From: Siderastrea siderea
Lineage: Eukaryota; Cnidaria; Anthozoa; Scleractinia; Rhizangiidae
DNA length: 64,000 nucleotides
Assembly: GCA_964030785.1 (NCBI GenBank)
Contig: OZ034968.1
Location: 26,116,686 to 26,180,685 of the forward strand
Direction of reading: 5' to 3'
Shown here: positions 22,626 through 33,968 of the stretch, piece after piece
How the letters are laid out: every line of letters begins with the position of its first letter
Position numbering within the stretch: the stretch's first letter is position 1
The notes under the pieces: model-generated
What the model saw: the letters and a program-made list of their open reading frames with translations, nothing else
Told to the model about the DNA's origin: nothing
Databases searched by the model: none
Program-made: the position numbers and the translations under genes

Positions 22626-23247
22626 TTAACCCTTTCCCGTCCGATTTTTTTCCTTAAAAAACGCATTTTTTACCGTTAAAGCGGTTTTTTGAGTGCTATG
22701 TTGCCAAATGCCACTAAACTTTGCTACAAAAGCGTTTTCTTACAATTTAGCTAGATTTTGAGCCAGCTTCTGTTGTAAATTGTACAATATTTTGATTTCA
22801 GGCATGCGCATAAGCCAAAATTTGGACTTCTTTTTTTTTTTTTTTTTGCTGATTCATTTCCAATTTTTTTCTCGCTTCTTTTGCTTTCCTTTTTCTCTCC
22901 CTTTCTTTTCTCTTTATCTTCTACACCTTATCCCCTTTCTATCCACTGGAAAAGTTTTGGCCTCAGTCCTTCAAAAAACCTGGAAATGGAACATTGATCA
23001 ACTAGGTGACTTGGCCTATTTTCCCCCAACTTTGCACCCAAAATTGGACACGTTTTTTCTGGTATAGCTCTACCAGAATTTAGTCGATATTCAAAATGGA
23101 CACACATATTGATGGATCTGTCCTTGCTGTATTAGCTGCTTATCAAAACAATTTGGTAACGTCAAAAATGATGACATCAGGAGTGGTTCAATGGTTCCCG
23201 ACGTTAACGTCGGGAAGATACTAGTCTTGACGGGAAAGAGTTAACTA
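22626..23247. mobile_element. TTAACCC-ended MITE, tandem unit 2
   Basis: Near-identical to unit 1, starting exactly 734 bp later. The 112-bp spacer is also duplicated. That spacer resembles 10548-10660 and 55020-55130. Confidence 0.8.
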
Positions 23248-23359
23248 AAATATCTCAAATCGTTTATCATGACAAATCTTACTCGTTTGAGACTGATTTT
23301 GGTTGATTTATCAGGTTTAATGAAAAAAAAAACATATTTGAAACAAAATGTCCTTTTCG

Positions 23360-23980
23360 TTAACCCTTTCCCGTCCGATTTTTTTCCTTAAAAAACGCAT
23401 TTTTTACCGTTAAAGCGGTTTTTTGAGTGCTATGTTGCCAAATGCCACTAAACTTTGCTACAAAAGCGTTTTCTTACAATTTAGCTAGATTTTGAGCCAG
23501 CTTCTGTTGTAAATTGTACAATATTTTGATTTCAGGCATGCGCATAAGCCAAAATTTGGACTTCTTTTTTTTTTTTTTTTTTTGCTGATTCATTTCCAAT
23601 TTTTTTCTCGCTTCTTTTGCTTTCCTTTTTCTCTCCCTTTCTTTTCTCTTTATCTTCTACACCTTATCCCCTTTCTATCCACTGGAAAAGTTTTGGCCTC
23701 AGTCCTTCAAAAAACCTGGAAATGGAACATTGATCAACTAGGTGACTTGGCCTATTTTCCCCCAACTTTGCACCCAAAATTGGACACGTTTTTTCTGGTA
23801 TAGCTCTACCAGAATTTAGTCGATATTCAAAATGGACACACATATTGATGGATCTGTCCTTGCTGTATTAGCTGCTTATCAAAACAATTTGGTAACGTCA
23901 AAAATGATGACATCAGGAGTGGTTCAATGGTTCCCGACGTTAACGTCGGGAAGATACTAGTCTTGACGGGAAAGAGTTAA
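23360..23980. mobile_element. TTAACCC-ended MITE, tandem unit 3
   Basis: Starts 734 bp after unit 2. Differs mainly in the length of its T run. Confidence 0.8.
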
Positions 23981-24029
23981 GAACATTGTTAAGAACGTTT
24001 CAGGTTCAAATTGCCAAAAAAAATAAGAA

Positions 24030-24330
24030 CATTCAGTTCCGGTTCAGCCTCAGCTAAAAAATTTGACGTTCTTATATAAAAATCAGAGTGTACTGAAAGT
24101 TTAATTAAACTTGGCGAACGAAAAGATGAAACTAATTCAAATGAACCGTTAAACATAGTTGATGCAGTTAATATGAAGGGGAAATGTTGAGAATTGAAGA
24201 AAATTTTCTTTTTGAAACCGACAGATTTACGTAGATTTGCATGCGTGTGTACATGTGGCAAGAATTTAAAATTGCCAACCAGCATTTCAAGCGCCTGTAC
24301 ATATTTTATCTTTTAAATGCATACCTTGAA
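24030..24330. repeat. further diverged copy of the 18520 repeat
   Basis: Shares TTGGCGAACGAAAAGA, GGGAAATGTTGAGAATTG and a following TTTACG segment with 18540-18720 and 6370-6490. Confidence 0.45.
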
Positions 24331-24950
24331 ACCGACTTGGTTATTACCCTCTTAAATGAACCGTTTACTTATTAGGTATACTTAGCCTATCCATGTAGCA
24401 CTGAGGAAAATTTCGCCAGATCCAATTGCTAGTGTTGTTGTTGTTTTGCCCTCGATCCGAGGTTAAAAGCCAATTAACAACAACTGCGGGAGGGAGTACT
24501 CTGCTACACGGGGAGGCTACGCCGAGTATATGAAAGGGTAGGAAAATTAGTTGTGTTACTGTTTTAAAGGGAGACCGAAATAAACCCTAAACTAAAAGGG
24601 AAGGTAGCTAAATCTGAGTTACTGAAAAGGGTTGCAAACATTTTGGCAGAAATTACATCATAAAGAGTTTTTAAAAGCTTAAGGCATTCGAGCGACTGAT
24701 AGCCCAATACAATGTCCTGTTCTTAGCTTATTCACGTTTTAAAAAAGTTCCATTTCTGTTCTATGCATATGAATGGATTATCGTTCCCATTAAAATTAGT
24801 ATATTAAAGGTCGAGGCTACAGAGCGCAACTTCCTCGTAGAAAACTTTATCGAGTACCCCCCGCCCCCTTCACCCCCGTCCCCCGACACGCAAATAACCG
24901 AGTAATTTGTAATGCAAACTTGCGCTGTTGGAACGACAGCGATATTGGAC
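24331..24950. other. stretch without recognised gene
   Basis: Contains a C-rich tract at about 24856-24895; no exon or repeat recognised. Confidence 0.4.
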
Positions 24951-25762
24951 TAATGCATCAGTCAATTGAAACCTTGGCTCCCGACCCCCAGGACATAGCA
25001 GGGACTTAAACATTGACCCGGTGTTAAAAAGCCTCTAATTTTCCCATTCCCGGGGTCCTGTAATGTGTTAAAAGCCCCGCATAGCCCCGGCGTACAGCGG
25101 AGCATCATTACTTCAAAACTGGTACCAAATAACACACAACTCAATTTGGGTTCTCTGAGGTCTCAGACTCATTGCAAACGGCAACTTAATTCACTTGTGC
25201 TCAAATGAAATCTATTTAAACTCCAGCAGCAACGCAAGCTCGATTGTACATACGTCCTATTGCGACTGCCATTTGTACTGAAAATTGACCTTTTATTTAA
25301 CAATTTTCACTTAGACACAGGAGTGATTTTCGTCCATTCTTGTTGAATTTCGAGTTCATGTGAAAAATTGACATTGCGACGCGCATGAAGTTTAGCTTAT
25401 TATTGTCGAAAACGTGATAAGATTATTGATTGAAAATTATTAAATTGCCAGCATACTGTCGATTTTGATAATGCACGGTTCAAGTCTTGCCTTGGACTTG
25501 CTGGTCCTGTGTATCCAGTTCTCAGATAACATCACAAACGCCATCTTGGAAAAGAAGGACTCTGCTTCAGTCCTTCCCTTCTCCGGGGACAAATGTGTGT
25601 TGTTAAATCACCGCTCAATAGCCCAGGTAACACAGACATTTTTTTAGTTTTTAATTTGGCCAACCCGTCGTTAATTATGGGTTAAATCCTGGCTTTGGCT
25701 GCGTTAAATCCCAGCTATGTCCTGGGGGTTGGGGGGCCGGGATTTTAATTGACTGATGCATA
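24951..25762. mobile_element. element with 60-bp imperfect inverted ends (ATGCATCAGTCAATT)
   Basis: Left ATGCATCAGTCAATTGAAAC and right AATTGACTGATGCAT are inverted. The match extends inward with gaps through CCCCCAGGACATAGC. About 810 bp, no recognisable protein. Confidence 0.6.
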
Positions 25763-26783
25763 AGCAGTTGGAATTCGTTTACGTTTCGAGGCTAGTGTAT
25801 TTTCAGTGGACAGAGTTAACTGCCCAGTTACATCATAAAATACTCCTATCAAAGTTAGGGTGGATTCATTTGCTGCATACGCGTACAGCAAAAAATGCGA
25901 CAACCTGTTTGTTTCCTGTGTCTGAGGGATATGCACACAGCTACTGAAAACGGCAGGTCTAAATAATAAGTCGTCTTGGAAAAATCATGAAAAACCTTTG
26001 GGGGGGCTTCCCCCCCCCCCCCTTGTACGCCCGATGGAAAAGTTCTAAGAAAAAAATTTCAAAAAATCGAATGAAGGAAAACTGGCTAGTTTTTGAGGTT
26101 TATTGCACAGTCAGGGCATTTATGTACATGTTAGAGTTGGTTTGATACTTTTCCAACCATGCACTAGTGAGTTATCGTTGTTACCATGAACATCACTTTT
26201 GGAACTTAAGAGCCTAGTTAATTATTAACTATTGTGACGGGTGACCTGAAAAGACTCATATTAATGTTAGGGCGTGAATCCCTATAAAGTGATAGTAGAT
26301 TTAGTTTCCCAAAAAGTTCTATTGTACAAAAATCATCTTTTAGGGTACCATTCCACCTTAATGTTTAGTTTATTAACGTGGATATTAAATTTCGTTTCAT
26401 ATTCGAAGACTTCATAGTTTTCACACCTACTTTTTTCTCTCATTCTTTTGTGGTTTTGTTGGCCTTTCCACACAACCTTTAAGGAGGGTGGAAATTTTCA
26501 ACGAAGTAGTAAGGATGGGTAGGCCAAATTTTCTTCGATTGGGGGGAAAATTGGGGAGACCGCTCTGACAAAATAGAACTTATCTTTCGTCTAGGCATAC
26601 ATTGCAAGATATTTTCTTTCTAGGCCAGTTACTTTTGAAATTATTCATAAAACTGATGACTTCAAGAATGGTACGATAGGGTTTTAGATCTTCCATTGAA
26701 TAGTCTGTTGGTCGGAACAATGGACTAAAAAAAAAAACGAACGGTGACTCGCGAATTTTATCCTTTCTTTTCATTTATCTTAG
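25763..26783. other. region upstream of the aminopeptidase exons
   Basis: Carries a partial GGGTGGATTCATTTGCTGC hairpin-MITE end (about 25857) and a G/C homopolymer pair near 26000-26022. No further aminopeptidase exon could be recognised. Confidence 0.4.
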
Positions 26784-27592
26784 GTCTCTGTCTGGAGGTC
26801 CCCGTATGGCTTTGCGTCGGTATATTTCATATGTTTCCAGCCGATTCTCAACAGAATTCCAGCCGGATCAGGTAAGCAAGGATTCCTGCCTCATTTAGGT
26901 CCACATTTTATTTAATACCACAATCTCGTCAAATAAATAAGTTCTTATACTCGTACCTTTACAATATCATAAGGAACATTCATTTCTTATAATTTGAGAA
27001 TGGTTTTGTGAAGCAAACTGGCTGCAATGGAAAATAAAGCCACTAAAAGGAAATTTGTTAATTTGATGTGGGGTGTAGCCCATACCGTTTATTCATTCAT
27101 TCATTCATTCATTCATTCATTCATTCATTCATTCATTCATCCCTTCCTTCCTTCCTTCCTTCCTTCCATTCATTCATTTGTTTGTTTTATTTCTTTTTTG
27201 GAGCGGGGGGAGGGGGGGTGGGGTAATCGGCGGGAAAATCATTTTGGGTAATTAAAAATCCATCACCCCTCTTCCTCCCCCAGGAAGACTTGGAAAGCTG
27301 TGTTCACATTGAATTAACATTGGTTCTGGAGACAGCAATGTCTTTTGTTTCTCTTTTTTAAACCAATATAAACAATCAACGTTTATTTATTTCATTTTTT
27401 TTTCAGCTCCAAGGTTTTATCAAGAATGCAATGAAAGACGAGCCCTTGCCATGGAGTGTTCAACAAGCTATCGAAAAAGTTAAAATAAACATACAGCGGA
27501 GGAAAACGAACGAAGAAGACGTGGAAAATTGGCTTCACAAGTTTTTCAACATTGCAACACCCGACTTTAGTATACGTAAACTGTGTAAGTGA
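26784..27592 (+). CDS. M1-family aminopeptidase, C-terminal two exons
   Basis: Zn-dependent M1 aminopeptidases (ANPEP/ENPEP-like) trim N-terminal residues from peptides. Exon 26784-26871 (acceptor TTTATCTTAG, donor GATCAG/GTAAGC) reads SLSGGPRMALRRYISYVSSR then FSTEFQPDQ. Exon 27407-27592 (acceptor TTTTTTTTTCAG) reads LQGFIKNAMKDEP, then AIEKVKINIQRRKTN and VENWLHKFF, ending at TGA. The pattern RFSTEF..QLE.F......A..QA.EK...NI.W...N...V..WL is the standard C-terminal helical domain end of the family. The catalytic HExxH part is not visible in the window, so this is either the tail of a gene with long introns or a fragment. An alternative donor TGT/GTAAGT lies just before the stop. Confidence 0.7.
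27088..27180 (+). repeat. (ATTC)n and (CTTC)n microsatellites
   Basis: About 12 ATTC units followed by about 6 CTTC units, in the intron between the two aminopeptidase exons. Confidence 0.9.
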
Positions 27593-28994
27593 TATAAAGT
27601 CCCGAAAATCAGCTAGAATTCAACACATCTCTTAAAAGTTGTGCACACCTACTCTTAAAGCAGTGTCGCTCTTACCAAGAACTTTTACTGTAATGCTTAG
27701 AAAATAATTGACATGATAACTCACCAACAACTGCAGAGCGAAGACATATGAAAATCGTAAGACCCAGCTTACGCATGAGTATGAGAGGAGCTCAAGTTAA
27801 ATTCGAATCCCTAAGACCTCGATCAAACGGATTCAGACGAATACATTCTTGTTGTGATTTGTTAAACAAGTTCAACATCATGCAACCACCTTGAATCCTT
27901 TTGACTGAAAAACGAATGTTGTTGCATGGTGTTCCCTGCACGTTTATGTGATCAAAATTGTTGCCTGTGCCAGCAAAACGAATTTAGCAATTGTTTTTCG
28001 CATCTGAGAACAAAAGAAAAAAGAAGAAATGCTGAGTGGTGTTGGTCAAAAGTTTGATGGCGATCAGATTTCGTTCAGCGCCATTCACCTTCATTAGAGT
28101 CATCCAACATCATTCAGTGGGATGGCCAAACATATGTAACATGTTGAATTCAGCAGTTATTAAAGGTGTGAAATGGAAATGCTGAAACCGTTTGACGCGT
28201 TAACTGGTAAACTAAGCAGAATGTGGTAATGTCTGGTTTACTGTAAACAAGGTTTAGAAGGCGTGTAACAGGGTAAAAAGCTAACTGGCAACTCAGCGTA
28301 AAGTCCTTATGAGTATTTTAAAGACCTACTTGAAGTCTAACTTAGGCTTTGTTTTAAAACAATCGGCTCTGAAAGTTTCAGTAAGTTGTATGTTGGCATT
28401 CTTTGCATTAGTTCGCGTGAGCGTCACTAACAATTCGGTGGACAGACTATGCAGTGTACCTTTCAATGCTAAAATCAATGTTTATCTGAAAATATTATCA
28501 TTTTTACCTTATCTATCAAAGGGAAACTCTAACTTGGAGGCAGCAATTCCCCGGACCATACGGAGGCTAGCTCTACACGTGCTCCGTTTGTGTGACCTAA
28601 TTCCTGGTAGTTAGGACTGCTGTTAGTAGTAGATTCTTTTTATATAAAATGTTCCTCGAAAGATCGATGGGATTTTACGTTTAGAAAGTTGTCTATAGGG
28701 TCTTAGTTTAGGTTCTCAATCCGTGCACTACTTCTTGCAATTGCACGCTAAAAGAGTACAACACTTAAAACGCAAATGCTATTTACAGCGTCAAATCACT
28801 TAAACAGGTGTATCAGTACTTAGTCCTTGTAATTGATATGCGATGTCCACAAGTCATTTTATTTTTGTTATCCTTCTACTCCCTCGTCTTCTTCGGCCAA
28901 TGTTAAAATAAATTTCCTATGGCGCAAGGAATGAATTTTGTAGTAGTCCAACATGCATATATTTTTAAATGTAAGTCTTGTAGTAGTAATAGTG
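27593..28994. other. stretch without recognised gene
   Basis: Sequence downstream of the aminopeptidase stop. A 101-codon frame at 28309-28614 has no family features and is taken as chance. Confidence 0.4.
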
Positions 28995-29760
28995 TATTTT
29001 CTCGATTAAACGCCGGGGGCGTTTATTTAAAACTCGGCCTCGTTAACCCGGCGTTTATTCGGGGCCCGGCGTTTATTTATTAAATGCATTTTTCAGCCAT
29101 CCATTTTTTAGTATCAAATTTCAACAGAAACGTTAAAAAAATGTGAAAAACTGTCATCAACTTTGTCTCATCTAGGTGAATCTAGTAAGTTATTTATCAA
29201 AAAAAAAACACCACTGACAGGAACAGTGATTGAACTCTTCTCAACGTCATATTTCTCCGTGATACACGGAGGAAGTGTATATCGGTAACTGGTCGGCAGC
29301 AAACGTACTGTACAAGCAATTTAGAACAAGGTGGTGGCGAGGTTCCTGCTCCAGCAGTTCTGAGGAAGACAAAATTATGGAACAATTCAAGGAACGGCTG
29401 GAGAAACGCTGGACAGACCCTCGAGCTGATCCTTGCTTGATGTACGAGCCCGCAGAAAAGTTACCATGATTGACACGATACCTGATGCGTCGACGTTTGC
29501 TTCATCTGTTTTAGTTAGAAGTACTTTTGTAAACGGTAGATTGGTTTGAATATCAGTGTATAAATTCAAATATAATGGTAGAAAGAGAACTTAAGTATGC
29601 AGTTACGACACATGATCCTAATTTAGTATACCCAGCTCGAATAAACGCCGGGAACTCAAATAAACACCGGGACCCCGAATAAACGCCGGGGGCGTTTAGT
29701 TTAAACTCGGCCCTATAGACCCGGCGTTTATTCGGGGTCCGGCGTTTAATCGAGAAAATA
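28995..29760. mobile_element. inverted-repeat element, TTTTCTCGATTAAACGCC ends
   Basis: Perfect terminal words TTTTCTCGATTAAACGCC / GGCGTTTAATCGAGAAAA with TA on each side. Subterminal GGCGTTTATTCGGGG words are repeated on both arms. The interior frame at 29275-29469 is unassigned. Confidence 0.75.
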
Positions 29761-31189
29761 CGGTATTGCATGTAAGGCCTTGAGGAAACATAAGTTTAAT
29801 ACATCTTACTGATTGAAACGTACACGCATACAAATGGCAAACTCTCCGAAGCGAATGTGAAACATCCAGCAAAGAAAACATGTAGATTACATCTCCTCCA
29901 ACAGCAAGTAATTACACGAAAATCCAACCTTGCTGCCTTCTGCTGCTTTAAAAAGTAATGCTCTTATTAATGCCGACCACGATCGGAATTATCAAACAGC
30001 GAATAAATCGATGATTTTCCCGGAAATCTTCAGGTGTCATCACTTGCTTCATATTCCAGTAATTTCGTTCAATTCTCTTGCCGGTCAAGACGTCTGTTAA
30101 TTTTTTTTTAAAGTTCCTTTAAGAACGTCTCTTGCCACGTGAAGCCGCAGTAAACAAAATAAATAGAAAGCCATACTGTTTGTGCTCAGGCTCCGCCCGA
30201 CACAGAGGGCCAGCTCGTCATCACGAGCCAGAGAGAACCGGAAGTTTAAAAATTCACAAGGTCTGGTTGCTAGGGAGTGACGTCCTGGGCTTGCAAGTTA
30301 GCCGTCAGCGTATTTGACTTGCGGTTTCACACCCGCAGCGTCGGGCTCTTTTGACTTAAAGTTCTAAAGAGGTTGGATTTCATATATATTTTGACAAGAG
30401 CGGTAAAATTCGATTATTCATTCTTTCACTCCTTTCCTTCTGCGAATAGATGCTCTCGATAATCAGCAGGTTCGAGCTCTCTACAAGCGCTTCAGGGAGT
30501 GTTTTTAACTAAATTAGAAGATGTGTGAAATGTGGCGTTTCAGTGTAGTCCGTTCACTGGCAAGTTTTATGAAGAAAGTGGCCAAGTACCAGCTCGCAGA
30601 CGTGGCGGGCTTTCTGATCTTTCTGATCGGAGAGTTACCAAAGAAGAGCTGTTTCTTATTTGGTGTTGCTTTTGCCATTCCGCGTTACAAATGTAAAGCA
30701 AGAAAAGCGTGAAATCGGCGCAAATTACCTACAAACAATGCAGTACAGACTACCAATCACTACGGCGAAACGTCTACAGGTAATGGAAGGAATCACTGTA
30801 ACATGTAACTGGTAGTCTAGCGAAACGAGGTAAGTTATTCCTTCGATCGTTTCTTTAAATAAGGTAAACGCTTGCGTCCGCTCGCTCGCAATCTTTCCTT
30901 TCAGGGATAATCGAGCGAAAAAAAACACAGCAGCAGCGAGCGCCAAAATCGCCTGCCGCGTGGAAACGTGGGCCGCGCGTGATGAGCTGCTGCTGTAAGC
31001 GCACGCCACGTTTATATTTATTTTTAAAGAAAAGTAGCTCTTTCACAAATGCGGTTTTCAAAGAGGTCCTTAACGAAATAAATAAACTAAACATCTATGA
31101 ACTCTTTCGTAAGAAAATAAACAAGTAAACAAGAAGCCCTGTTATACACTCTGTAGTAAAAATAACATAACTGAGTTGACACGCGCGTT
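29761..31189. other. stretch without recognised gene
   Basis: A GC-rich segment at about 30930-30980 (GAGCGCCAAAATCGCCTG) is repeated at about 32325-32370. No exon recognised. Confidence 0.4.
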
Positions 31190-31845
31190 TGAATACCTTT
31201 TCTCGTTCACCAAGGTTGGAGTCCATGGCATCACCGTATGCCTGAGCGCTTCTGGGATATGCAACATGACAAACATTTTGAGACAGAATGTTAGACAAAT
31301 GTTGATATCTTTTCCTGGTTCACCCAGGTTGGAGTCCATGGCATCACCGTATGCCTGAGCGCTTCTGGGATATGCAACATAACAAACATTTTGAGACAGA
31401 ATCTTAGACAAATGTTGATATCTTTTCCTGGTTCACCCAGGTAATGGAGTCCATGGCATCACCATATGCCTGAGCGCTTCTGGGATATGCAACATACAAA
31501 CATTTTGAGACAGAATTTTAGACAAATGTTGATATCTTTTCCTGGTTCACCCAGGTTGGAGTCCATGGCATCAACGTATGCCTGAGCGCTTCTGGGATAT
31601 GCAACATAACAAACATTTTGAGACAGAATTTTAGACAAATGTTGATATCTTTTCCTGGTTCACCTAGGTTGGAGTCCATGGCATCAACGTATGCCTGAGC
31701 TCTTCTGGGATATGCAACATAGCAAACATTTTGAGACAGAATTTTAGACAAATGTTGATATCTTTTCCTGGTTCACCCAGGTTGGAGTCCATGGCATCAC
31801 CGTATGCCTGAGCGCTTCTGGGATATGCAACATAACAAACATCCG
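31190..31845 (+). repeat. minisatellite, 113-115 bp period, about six units
   Basis: Each unit contains GGTTGGAGTCCATGGCATCA, GCCTGAGCGCTTCTGGGATA and TTAGACAAATGTTGATATC. Periods between successive TGGAGTCC words are 114, 115, 112, 113 and 113 bp. Long minus-strand frames across it are a by-product. Confidence 0.9.
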
Positions 31846-33497
31846 TACTTTTTCTGAAGAATCGACCTCCAATTGAATGGGAAAAAAACTGATTCATGTC
31901 TTATTATCAATAACCCCCCTCCCCCAAAAACAATCCTACCTCAAAGATAAGCCCCTGAAAAAACGGTTTGGAATTATTCCCATATTTTATTATCGCACGC
32001 AAAGCCTGTGTATTTCACGCCCGCCTGCTTAATGGTCACTTTGTTTTCTTTTGACTAAATACTTCCTTTTTCTGATGCTTGTGCCTATTCTCAGTGCACC
32101 AAAAGAACCACCAAACACTTCAGTTAGTCAGGAGCCCTGCGCTGTCAAATGTTGTCCGTATTTCGCAAGTTGGAACCAGAATAAAATTGGAGGTGCTTAT
32201 AATTATTCCGGCGCGACTTTCGAACCGGTGTGAGTTTATTTTGGTTCGCTCTGTATTTATTTTACATGATACCGGAAAGTACACAACAAGACATAGCACA
32301 AAGGACGCGCGAGAGACACGAGCGAGCGCGAAAATCGCCTGGGGCGTGAAAACGTGATGCGCGCGTTTAAGCATGTTCACGTTCCACATGTCAGGGTCTT
32401 CTTTTTGCCTGACTATTCTTGAGTGAAAAGAGACTGCTCGTAGTCTAGATACTGGTCCTGAATCCTATGTCGGTAAAATTAACTTTTTGTCTTACTATTT
32501 CATGGCAGAAGGAGCTCATCGTCGCAAAAACAGAACATGTAAACGCTGTATAAATCTCCTACCGGAAAAGGATAATATTAGCTCGTCTGGAAGAAATTTA
32601 AGCGGCTGATAATTTCACGTAGTATTTCAGCGTTGATATCCTTGTTTCAGGCTTTTGCCGATCGAGTGAAGCGGAATGAAATTTTTAATTATTTTGCGGT
32701 ATAACTAACGCCAGGACAGTGTGCTTGAGTAGAGTGTAGTTTTTTCGATTTGCCGATGGAGATCCGTCGCGTGGTCAACAGCCTAAATTTTTCTTCTTCA
32801 AGGCTATACGTTTTTAAGCGATTTCCTGCCACACCGCAATTAAAACCTGTTTATGTATCTCTCAAACGCCATGAATAACATTAGAATCAATTAAAACAAG
32901 TAAGAAAGAATTTCACGCTTGATTATAACACATTCGCGCGAAAATTAACGCCTAAGTGGAACAGAAACGATCATCAAAACTGATTTAATTACATTGAAAT
33001 GCTAGTAAGTTACTGGGCTTCACGCAGAGATACGTGTCTTAAAGACACGTATCTCTGCGGGATCCCAAGGTAATTTTTGGTTGCTAAGAGCGTCTGGCTC
33101 GTTATGGTTAAGGCGCTCGGCCATGCGGAATAGGGCGAAGAGACCAACAACAGTATCCCCGAAGCCTTCTCTGCGTTAAACTAGGCCCCTTCCAAAAATC
33201 AACAAGTCCTTGGTAAGAAGTGGGTGGGGGAGGGGGGAGTAATTTTTTTCCTTTTTTCAAATCATTGAGCAACAAAGTTGACAAGCAGTTATGTTTCCCC
33301 TGTTGTGTGAGTCGTAAATCGCACAAATTAGTTCCCAACGGGCAAAACCAAGGAGACCTGGCCAACGTGCGAAGGATTCTCAGAACTATACGCGCCAATA
33401 CTATTTCAAACCATTGGATTTGTTAATAAAAAAAACAATCCCTTGTGACCCAAAATAAGAAAAAACAGAAACACACGACAAATATCTTTTCAATGAC
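31846..33497. other. intergenic stretch between aminopeptidase tail and HMGR-B
   Basis: Contains the GC-rich repeat noted at about 32325-32370 and a perfect hairpin at 33023-33059. No exon recognised. Confidence 0.4.
33023..33059. other. perfect 18-bp-arm hairpin
   Basis: Arms CGCAGAGATACGTGTCTT and AAGACACGTATCTCTGCG separated by one A. It lies beyond the HMGR-B 3' end. Confidence 0.7.
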
Positions 33498-33503
33498 TTT
33501 ATT
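33498..33503 (-). promoter_or_regulatory. candidate polyadenylation signal of HMGR-B
   Basis: TTTATT on the plus strand is AATAAA on the gene strand, about 335 bp past the HMGR-B stop. A second AATAAA lies at 33657-33662. No transcript end can be seen from sequence alone, and either could be used. Confidence 0.4.
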
Positions 33504-33836
33504 AAAGGAGAAAATCTTACAAAAATGTCTTGAGTTGTACTAACTGTGACTTGGACCTGAGACATTACTATTACTTCATACTGATATTGCTTCTGACAGG
33601 GTCAATGGCCTTTTTTACCAGCTACAGGCTAACAAACGGCTACAGAATCTGCCTTTTTTATTATTCCAAGCAGCTTTAACAAGAAATCAGCAGACATGGC
33701 TCATCTACCATTAATCTGGCTTAATATGATGCAAAGGACGACATCGATCGACGTTGTACAAAAATGAGAAAAATGATCATTGAGTAGTATCTATCATGGG
33801 GGCCTAAAATAACCTTGTCCTGGCCTCCTCATGAGT

Positions 33837-33968
33837 TTACTCTGGCCTGTTTCTGCCAAGTCGGTCATGTGCACTCGCAAATTGACCAGATGCTAGCGCT
33901 GATAAAGTGGATATTTCCATTGCCAATGCAAATGAGGCAATAATTTCTGCAAAACGATAAAGACCACC
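33837..33968 (-). CDS. HMGR-B last exon with catalytic His and stop
   Basis: 132 bp, acceptor CTCTTTTTAG. It reads GGLYRFAEIIASFALAMEIS and ends SAHDRLGRNRPE-stop (TAA at 33837-33839). The His in SAH corresponds to the general acid/base His near the C terminus of class I enzymes. The exon closes the reading frame built from the five upstream exons without any shift. Confidence 0.9.
   Translation of the reverse strand, partial: GGLYRFAEIIASFALAMEISTLSALASGQFASAHDRLGRNRPE

Noticed and set aside
22045..23803. Repeated serine/phenylalanine-rich proteins
   Set aside because: Frames over T/C-rich interior of the tandem MITEs.
31190..31845. CRISPR array
   Set aside because: Units are about 114 bp head-to-tail copies with no alternating unique spacers; the genome is eukaryotic.
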